This document shows positions 58,546-64,000 of a DNA stretch of 64,000 nucleotides, piece by piece; positions within the stretch are counted from its first letter, which is position 1; each line of letters opens with the position of its first letter. Origin of the DNA: Streptomyces akebiae (lineage in GTDB: Bacteria; Actinomycetota; Actinomycetes; Streptomycetales; Streptomycetaceae); the NCBI RefSeq assembly GCF_019599145.1, contig NZ_CP080647.1:2418001-2482000 (forward strand). Direction: 5' to 3'. The position numbers were made by a program, and so were the translations under genes. The notes beneath the pieces were generated by a model, which made no database searches, was not told the DNA's origin, and saw only the letters and a program-made list of their open reading frames with translations.

Positions 58546-58709
58546 TTGTCCGAATTGAACGTATTGTTACTCACCAAATCGTGATCATTCTCTAAAGGAG
58601 CAGAGGTTTGGTGCCGAAGACCTCTGTGACCTTGAAAGCACGGTTCGTCCCCGGCTTCGACCCCACGAGCCCAGCGAATCGCCCCCCGTCCCGCACCCCA
58701 GGAGGCCTG

Positions 58710-59369
58710 GTGTCCGTTCTCCTCGAGCAGCCCGCAAGCCTGGTCGCCTACCGTCCGAACAAGCCGACCGCGATGGTGGTGGTGGCGGATCCCCGGGTCC
58801 GGTCCACCGTGACCCGCCACCTGTGGGCCCTCGGGGTCCGCGACGTGATCGAGGCCTCGTCCATCGCCGAGGCCCGTCCCCGCGTCGGCAACCCCCGTGA
58901 CATCTGCGTCGCAGACGTCCACCTGCCGGACGGTTCCGGCCTGACCCTCCTCTCCGAGACCCGCGCGGCGGGGTGGCCCAACGGCCTCGCCCTCTCCGCC
59001 GCCGACGACATCGGCGCCGTACGCAACGCCCTCGCGGGCGGCGTGAAGGGATACGTCGTCACCGGCACCCGTACCAACATCGGACTGCCCACCCGCCCGG
59101 GTGCCGCCCCCATCGGCTCCGCCGCCCGTATGCACCGCCGTCCCCCGGGCGCCCCGAGCCACCCGGGCGGCTACCGGGAGCTCTCGGGACGCGAGGTCGA
59201 GGTGCTGCGCCTGGTCGCGGAGGGGCAGTCGAACAAGGCGATCGGCGTCTCCATGGGCCTGTCCGCGCTCACGGTCAAGAGCCACTTGGCCCGAATCGCA
59301 CGCAAGCTCGGCACCGGCGACCGCGCCGGAATGGTGGCGGTGGCCCTGCGCACCGGGATCATCCACTGA
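58710..59369 (+). CDS. Orphan response regulator, LuxR/NarL type
   Basis: Response regulator of 219 aa. The receiver domain has the phosphoacceptor Asp69 (CVADVHLPDGSG), Ser96 and Lys113 (GVKGYVV), but the usual acidic pair near residue 26 is only VADP, with one Asp. The C-terminal HTH reads LSGREVEVLRLVAEGQSNKAIGVSMGLSALTVKSHLARIARKL. The GTG at 58710 has GGAGG upstream; TTG 58608 or GTG 58611 would add about 34 residues. No sensor kinase is encoded nearby, so the partner is unknown or absent. The promoter contains two palindromes. Confidence 0.9.
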   Translation: MSVLLEQPASLVAYRPNKPTAMVVVADPRVRSTVTRHLWALGVRDVIEASSIAEARPRVGNPRDICVADVHLPDGSGLTLLSETRAAGWPNGLALSAADDIGAVRNALAGGVKGYVVTGTRTNIGLPTRPGAAPIGSAARMHRRPPGAPSHPGGYRELSGREVEVLRLVAEGQSNKAIGVSMGLSALTVKSHLARIARKLGTGDRAGMVAVALRTGIIH

Positions 59370-59448
59370 CGCGGAGGGCCCTGGAGCGGCAAGAGGCCGG
59401 GATTATCCCGGCACGTCCGGGCTCTCCCGGTTCGCCGGAAACATTCAC

Positions 59449-59466
59449 TGACACGTGTGACACGTG
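59449..59466. promoter_or_regulatory. Direct repeat TGACACGTG x2
   Basis: Two adjacent copies of TGACACGTG, each with a palindromic CACGTG core, 80 bp after the response regulator gene and 80 bp before the RNase D gene. Possible promoter element for the latter. Confidence 0.4.
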
Positions 59467-59484
59467 ACTGGTTTACGACCCCGC

Positions 59485-59520
59485 AAGGCCCGTCGGCGGA
59501 ACGTTCCGTCGGCGGGCCTT
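59485..59520. terminator. Hairpin between response regulator and RNase D genes
   Basis: AAGGCCCG and CGGGCCTT form the outer stem, with CGGAACGTTCCG as an inner palindrome. Ends the response regulator transcript; no T-run beyond GTCC. Confidence 0.6.
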
Positions 59521-59545
59521 GTCCATACACGGATACCCTTGACAG

Positions 59546-60847
59546 GTGACCGACGCCCAAGAGACCGCAGCAGACAGGACCCTGCGAACCACCGGAGGCG
59601 CCCCTCCGGACGACGGCGGATCCTCTGAAGCGGGGGCGCCGATCCCTCTGCTGGAGCCGAGGGACGGAATTCCGGCCGTGATCGCCGACGAGTCCTCGCT
59701 CGCCGCGGTGATCGCCGACTTCGCCGCCGGCTCCGGCCCCGTCGCCGTGGACGCCGAACGCGCGTCCGGTTACCGCTACGGTCAGCGGGCCTATCTGGTG
59801 CAGCTGCGCCGTGAGGGCGCGGGCACCGCGCTCATCGATCCCGTCGCCTGCCCGGACCTCTCCGGCCTCGGCGAGGCGCTCTCCGGCGTGGAGTGGGTGC
59901 TGCACGCGGCCACCCAGGACCTGCCCTGTCTGCGCGAGATAGACATGGTGCCGACGCGGATCTTCGACACCGAGCTGGCCGGGCGGCTCGCCGGGTTCCC
60001 CCGGGTCGGCCTCGGCGCGATGGTCGAGGGCGTGCTCGGCTACGTCCTGGAGAAGGGCCACTCCGCGGTCGACTGGTCCACCCGCCCGCTGCCCGAGCCG
60101 TGGCTGCGCTACGCCGCGCTCGACGTGGAGCTCCTCGTGGACCTGCGGGACGCCCTGGAGAAGGAGCTGGAGCGGCAGGGGAAGCTGGAGTGGGCGCGGC
60201 AGGAGTTCGACGCGATCGCGTCCGCGCCGCCCGCCGAACCGCGCAAGGACCCGTGGCGGCGGACGTCCGGGATGCACAAGGTGCGGCGGCGCCGGCAGAT
60301 GGCGGTCGTGCGCGAGATGTGGGAGGCGCGGGACCGCATCGCCCGGCGGCGGGACGTGTCGCCGGGGAAGGTGCTGAGCGACGCGGCGATCGTGGAGGCG
60401 GCCCTGGCCCTGCCGGTCAACGCGCACGCGCTGGCCGCGCTGACCGGGTTCGGGCATCGGATGGGACGGCGGCAGCTGGAGCAGTGGCAGGCCGCGGTGG
60501 ACCGGGCCAGGGCCCTGCCGGACTCCGCGCTGCCGGCGCACGGGCAGCCGGTGACGGGCCCGCCGCCGCCGAAGGCGTGGGCCGACAAGGATCCGGCGGC
60601 GGCGGCGCGGCTGTCCGCGGCGCGGGCCGGGGTGTCCGCGCTGGCGGAGCAGCTCACCATGCCGCAGGAGAATCTGATCACTCCGGACACCGTTCGGCGG
60701 TTGTGCTGGGAGCCGCCGGTCACGGCCGACGCCGAGTCGATCTCCGCTGCGCTGGCCGGGTACGGGGCGCGGGCCTGGCAGGTGGAGCTGGTCACACCGG
60801 TTCTGGTGGGGGCGCTGTCCGCCGCGGCGAAGGTGAAGAAGGCATAG
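59546..60847 (+). CDS. Ribonuclease D (3'-5' exonuclease with HRDC domain)
   Basis: RNase D-like exonuclease of 433 aa that trims structured RNA 3' ends. The DEDDy catalytic residues are visible as Asp and Glu in VAVDAERASGYRYGQ, Asp in HAATQDLPCL, and Tyr and Asp in RYAALDVELLVDL. An HRDC domain follows at about 245-330 (REMWEARDRIARRRDVSPGKVLSD). The GTG at 59546 is used. It ends before a copy of the dispersed repeat and converges on the ABC permease gene. Confidence 0.94.
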   Translation: MTDAQETAADRTLRTTGGAPPDDGGSSEAGAPIPLLEPRDGIPAVIADESSLAAVIADFAAGSGPVAVDAERASGYRYGQRAYLVQLRREGAGTALIDPVACPDLSGLGEALSGVEWVLHAATQDLPCLREIDMVPTRIFDTELAGRLAGFPRVGLGAMVEGVLGYVLEKGHSAVDWSTRPLPEPWLRYAALDVELLVDLRDALEKELERQGKLEWARQEFDAIASAPPAEPRKDPWRRTSGMHKVRRRRQMAVVREMWEARDRIARRRDVSPGKVLSDAAIVEAALALPVNAHALAALTGFGHRMGRRQLEQWQAAVDRARALPDSALPAHGQPVTGPPPPKAWADKDPAAAARLSAARAGVSALAEQLTMPQENLITPDTVRRLCWEPPVTADAESISAALAGYGARAWQVELVTPVLVGALSAAAKVKKA

Positions 60848-60897
60848 GCGCCGCAGGGGCCTCTGTGTGTGGGCGGGTGCGGGTCGCGTGTGGTTGC

Positions 60898-60922
60898 TCG
60901 CGCGGTTCCCCGCGCCCCACAA
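60898..60922. repeat. Dispersed GC-rich repeat, member at 60.9 kb
   Basis: TCGCGCGGTTCCCCGCGCCC followed by CACAAG is a minus-orientation copy of the family described at 2.2 kb. It lies between convergent genes (RNase D and the permease). Confidence 0.7.
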
Positions 60923-60955
60923 GAGCCTGCCGCCCCCGTCGGCCAGCCGTGATAC

Positions 60956-61813
60956 CTACTTCGTCGCCCCCCTCATGAAGCCGTTGTAGATGAACCTCTG
61001 GAGCAGCAGGAAGGCGATCAGGGTCGGCAGGATCACCAGGACCGCTCCTGCCGAGATCGTCTCCCAGTGGGCTCCGAAGGGGCCCTTGAAACGGAAGAGG
61101 GACGTGGAGATGACACCGCGGTCGTCGGAGGGCAGGTAGAGGAAGGGGATGTAGAAGTCGTTGTAGACCGTGATCCCCTTGACGATGACGACGGTGGCGA
61201 TCGCCGGTTTGAGCAGCGGGAAGATGATCTTCCGGTAGATGGTGAAGGCGTTGGCACCGTCCAGGCGGGCGGCCTCGTCGAGGGAGACCGGGATCGACCG
61301 CACGAACTGCAGGAAGATGTAGATCGAGACGATGTCGGTGCCCATGTAGAGGGCGATCGGCGCCCAGAGGGTGTCGAACATGCCGAAGCTGTCGACGATC
61401 TGGAAGGTCGCGACCTGCGTGGTGACGCCGGGGACGAGGGTCGCGACGAGGAACAGGGCGAGGACCGGTTTCCGGAAGCGGAAGGTGAAGCGGTCGATCG
61501 CGTAGGCCGCCATCGAGCCGATGAGGACCGTTCCGGTGATGGCGAAGAGAAGGATGAAGGCCGTGTTGCCGAAGGCGGCGAGCATCTCGCCGTCGCGGAA
61601 GGCCGTGGCGTAGTTCTCCAGGTTCAGGAAGTCGTCCGGCAGGGTGAGGGCGCCGCTGTCGTCCGCCATCTCCCGTTCGGTCTTGAGCGAGGTCAGCAGC
61701 ACCACGAGCAGGGGCAGCAGGACCACGACCGACGCGCCGACCAGGGACAGATAGGTGAGCGTGCGGGCGACTCGCCCGCGGGTCACCGGGGTTGGGGTCG
61801 TCAGCGTCGTCAT
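60956..61813 (-). CDS. Carbohydrate ABC transporter permease (MalG-like)
   Basis: Inner-membrane permease of a CUT1 sugar importer, 285 aa, with six helices. The EAA loop motif reads SLDEAARLDGANAFTIYRKIIFPLLKPAIATV. Its ATG at 61813 overlaps the stop of the MalF-like gene by four bases (ATGA), so they are co-translated. No ATP-binding subunit is encoded beside it, as is usual in Streptomyces, where MsiK serves many importers. Confidence 0.95.
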   Translation of the reverse strand: MTTLTTPTPVTRGRVARTLTYLSLVGASVVVLLPLLVVLLTSLKTEREMADDSGALTLPDDFLNLENYATAFRDGEMLAAFGNTAFILLFAITGTVLIGSMAAYAIDRFTFRFRKPVLALFLVATLVPGVTTQVATFQIVDSFGMFDTLWAPIALYMGTDIVSIYIFLQFVRSIPVSLDEAARLDGANAFTIYRKIIFPLLKPAIATVVIVKGITVYNDFYIPFLYLPSDDRGVISTSLFRFKGPFGAHWETISAGAVLVILPTLIAFLLLQRFIYNGFMRGATK

Positions 61814-62781
61814 ACGAGGTCCACCCTGTCGTCGGGGACCAGCCGGCGTTGCAGCCACGTCACCGCCAGGATGATCAGCAGCAGGACGACCGCGGCGGCG
61901 GACGCGAGGCCCGTCTTGTTGAACTGGAAGGCGAGCTTGACGGTCTGGATCACGAAGGTCTCGGTGCCGGTGGCGCCGCCCGTCATGATGTACGGGATCT
62001 CGAAGACCGAGAGCGAGCCGGAGATCGAGAGGATCACGCTCAGGCTCAGCACCGGTCGGATGCCGGGCGCGATGATGTACCGGAACTGGTGCCAGCGGTT
62101 CGCGCCGTCGAGTTCGGCGGCCTCGTACAGCTCCCCCGGGATCGACTGGATCGCGCCGAGGAAGAGCACGAAGTTCAGGCCCATGTAGCGCCACACCGAG
62201 ACGCCGGCGAGAGAGACGTTCGCGGAGGTCTCCGTGCCGAGCCAGGCGCGGTCCGACTCGTGTCCGAACAGGGCGAGGACCGAGTCGAGGGTGCCGCCGT
62301 CCTGGAAGAAGTAGAGGAAGACGAAGCCGATCGCGACACCGTTGATCAGGTAGGGGAAGAAGAGGATGCCCTTGAAGACGTTCCGGAAGCGGAGGTTGAA
62401 GCTGAGGACCGTCGCGAAGTAGAGGGCTGCCACGATCTGCACGGCGGACGCGGCCAGGTAGTAGGCGCTGACGAAGAAGACCCGGAACAGTTCGGGCCGG
62501 GTGAAGATCTCGACGTAGTTGTCGGTGCCGGTGTAGTTCAGCTCGGGGCTGACGCCGTCCCAGTCGGTGAAGCTGTACGCCAGCATGTTGGCGACCGGCA
62601 CGTAGGTGAAGGTGATCAGCAGGGCCAGCGGGACGGCCAGGAAGAGCCAGGGGGTGAGGCCGCGCCACAGGCGCACCCCGCGAGGGGCGCGCCGGGGCGT
62701 GGGGGGCCGGGGCGCGGCCGCCCGGGGCCGCGCCGCCTTCTCCGTCGCGTGCGAGGGGGGTGTCGTACGCGCCTGGGGCAT
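61810..62781 (-). CDS. Carbohydrate ABC transporter permease (MalF-like)
   Basis: Second permease of the CUT1 importer, 323 aa. A cytoplasmic Arg/Pro/Ala-rich tail (residues 1-45) precedes about six helices. The EAA loop reads ELYEAAELDGANRWHQFRYIIAPGIRPV. It overlaps the binding-protein stop by one base (TGATG) and the MalG-like start by four, showing tight coupling through the whole unit. The sugar is not known. Confidence 0.95.
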   Translation of the reverse strand: MPQARTTPPSHATEKAARPRAAAPRPPTPRRAPRGVRLWRGLTPWLFLAVPLALLITFTYVPVANMLAYSFTDWDGVSPELNYTGTDNYVEIFTRPELFRVFFVSAYYLAASAVQIVAALYFATVLSFNLRFRNVFKGILFFPYLINGVAIGFVFLYFFQDGGTLDSVLALFGHESDRAWLGTETSANVSLAGVSVWRYMGLNFVLFLGAIQSIPGELYEAAELDGANRWHQFRYIIAPGIRPVLSLSVILSISGSLSVFEIPYIMTGGATGTETFVIQTVKLAFQFNKTGLASAAAVVLLLIILAVTWLQRRLVPDDRVDLV

Positions 62782-64000
62782 CAGGACCCCACGGTCTTCG
62801 CTGCCTCGGTCCAGCGCCTGCCGAGGTCGTCGAGGAAGTCGTCGACGTCGCCGTCCTTGGCGCCCCGGGCGATGTCGACCAGTTCCTGGCGGTAGGCCGG
62901 CGCGTTGATGCCGACCTCCGAGGCGTTGTCGATCTCCTTGACCGTCCCGCCCTTGGCGTCGTCGAGTTCGATGAGTTCGACGCCCTGCTCCTCGTACGGC
63001 TTCAGGACCTCGGGCAAGGGTGCGTCCTTGAGCGTGGAGATCGAGAGGTTGTCCTGCGCGTAGCCCGACTTGTCGGTGAACCAGTCGATCCAGGCGCGGG
63101 CCGCCTCCTTGTGCTGGGAGTGGATGCTGACGGCCTGGTTGTAGTCGGGGTTGACGGTCGCGCAGGCCTTGCCGTCGACCCGGGCGGGGAAGGGCATGAA
63201 CCCTATGTCGTCGGGGTCGGCCCCGGCCTTCTCGGCGGCCTGCCGGAACTGGATGACCGCCCAGCTGCCGAGCCAGGCCGTCGCGATCTCGCCCTTGGCC
63301 AACTGGGGCTTGGAGTTCTCCCAGTTGGTGGTCGTCGGGTCCTTCTCGATCAGGCCCTGGTGCACGATGTCGTACAACAGCTGGTCGGCGACGCGCAGTT
63401 CGCCGTCCTCGCCCCAGGGGTTGCCCTCCGCGAGGCGGGTGGTGGCCTCGGTGTCGCAGCTCACCGAGCCGTTCACGGCGGTCCACTGGCTGAGCGGCCA
63501 CTGGGCCGCGAAGTTGGTGTAGTACGGGACGGCGTCGGTCTTGGACTTGATGGCCTTGAGCGCGGTGAGGAACTCCGCCGGGGTGGTGGGCCAGTCGGTG
63601 ACGCCGGCCTCGGCCCAGATCCGCTTGTTGTAGAGGAAGCCGGGGGCCGCGCCCATCGGACTCTGGCCGTAGACCTTGCCGTCGACGGCGGTGAAGTCGG
63701 TGAAGCGGTACTTCTCGCTCAGCTCCTTCTGGGTGCCGAGCGAAGCGAAGAACTTGGGGTAGTCGTTCTTCTTGATGACGGCCGGGATCATGAGCACGTC
63801 GCCGTAGTTGTCCGTGTTCATCCGGATCTTGACTTCGGCCTCGTAGTCGGTGATCGCGTCGAACTTCACCTTCACCTTCGGATAGGTCTTGTTGAAGTCG
63901 TCGGCGTACTTCTTCATCGTGCCGTCCTGCACGATGTCCGTCCGGTGGGTGAGGACCGTGATGGATCCGGACACCTGTGCCGGGTCGTCGGCCGCCTCGG
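62781..64000 (-). CDS. Extracellular solute-binding protein of a CUT1 sugar importer (5' partial)
   Basis: Substrate-binding lipoprotein-type component of the importer; the start and signal peptide lie outside the window. Read towards the C-terminus, it shows SGSITVLTHRTDIVQDGTMKKYADDF, ITDYEAEVKIRMNTDNYGDV and NKRIWAEAGVTDWPTTPAEFL, typical of family 1 sugar-binding proteins. The GTG at 63974 is internal and not a start. The C-terminus ends ...EAAKTVGS. The gene is first in an operon with two permeases. Confidence 0.93.
   Translation of the reverse strand, partial: EAADDPAQVSGSITVLTHRTDIVQDGTMKKYADDFNKTYPKVKVKFDAITDYEAEVKIRMNTDNYGDVLMIPAVIKKNDYPKFFASLGTQKELSEKYRFTDFTAVDGKVYGQSPMGAAPGFLYNKRIWAEAGVTDWPTTPAEFLTALKAIKSKTDAVPYYTNFAAQWPLSQWTAVNGSVSCDTEATTRLAEGNPWGEDGELRVADQLLYDIVHQGLIEKDPTTTNWENSKPQLAKGEIATAWLGSWAVIQFRQAAEKAGADPDDIGFMPFPARVDGKACATVNPDYNQAVSIHSQHKEAARAWIDWFTDKSGYAQDNLSISTLKDAPLPEVLKPYEEQGVELIELDDAKGGTVKEIDNASEVGINAPAYRQELVDIARGAKDGDVDDFLDDLGRRWTEAAKTVGS

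Larger units (their letters stand above)
58391..58709. other. Gap with terminator and AT-rich promoter region
   Basis: A 319-bp stretch. It holds the DUF3000 terminator (58406-58438), then an unusually AT-rich region with two inverted repeats (58475-58508 and 58526-58545) that are the likely promoter and operator area of the response regulator gene. An in-frame TTG at 58608 after AAAGGAG gives an alternative, 34-residue longer start for that gene. Confidence 0.7.

Noticed and set aside
1..64000. tRNA, rRNA, insertion sequence, integrase or attachment site
   Set aside because: Reading both strands I found no cloverleaf sequence, transposase or integrase motif; this was done by eye and a covariance-model search would be more decisive.

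Overview
The window is high-GC actinobacterial chromosome and almost certainly Streptomyces. Codon third positions are nearly all G or C, GTG and TTG starts are frequent, TTA leucine codons are very rare, and the gene families are Streptomyces-typical: SARP/NB-ARC regulators, DUF5753 plus DUF397 pairs, tandem DUF4142 proteins, a DUF692 protein with an extra C-terminal domain, HemQ, DUF3000 and CUT1 sugar transporters. I see no rRNA or tRNA gene, no insertion sequence, no CRISPR array and no prophage. The first and last genes are cut by the window ends.

Layout. 1-0.7 kb: end of a methyltransferase gene. 0.9-8 kb, minus strand: a sugar-use unit reading MFS transporter, two GH35 beta-galactosidases, LacI regulator, with a palindromic operator candidate before the first gene. 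8-10.2 kb: a GNAT acetyltransferase and a secreted beta-helix protein. 10.6-15.8 kb: two overlapping AfsR-like SARP regulators. 15.9-19.7 kb: an AraC regulator, an isochorismatase-like hydrolase and two alpha/beta hydrolases. 20-22.7 kb: an FAD oxidoreductase and a membrane protein. 22.9-27.5 kb: housekeeping genes (msrB, murC, a Usp-like protein, a RibD-like reductase, zapE). 27.7-32.9 kb: a small secreted protein, carbonic anhydrase plus SulP transporter, a slipin, and a PhoX-type phosphatase with a PHO-box candidate. 33-39.4 kb: regulators (MmyB-like; WhiJ-like pair), a polysaccharide deacetylase, a broken zinc-ribbon gene, an ABC transporter and a peptidyl-tRNA hydrolase. 39.5-43.2 kb: a repeat-bearing lipoprotein, a small membrane protein and an M48 protease behind an AT-rich stretch. 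43.3-48.5 kb: three DUF4142 paralogues, a DUF692 (MNIO) enzyme and a TIGR04222 membrane protein. 48.5-57.5 kb: a secreted peptidase and the haem genes hemQ, hemG and hemE, interleaved with a DUF4349 lipoprotein, a CoA-disulfide-reductase-like enzyme and a rhomboid protease. 57.7-60.8 kb: DUF3000, an orphan response regulator and an RNase D. 61-64 kb: two permeases and the binding protein of a CUT1 sugar importer.

How it fits together. Most of the window is conserved core chromosome. The best candidate for a poorly described system is the 43.3-48.5 kb neighbourhood: a probable multinuclear iron oxidase beside three secreted or anchored ferritin-like DUF4142 proteins and a Cys/His-containing TIGR04222 membrane protein. 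A second candidate is the lipoprotein, membrane protein and M48 protease set just upstream. Regulatory DNA is rich: perfect palindromes, 8-, 11-, 13- and 17-bp direct-repeat arrays before or at gene ends, and a dispersed GC-rich palindromic repeat at the 3' sides of several genes. Both TTA codons I found are in the methyltransferase and the AraC regulator, which suggests bldA control of these two.
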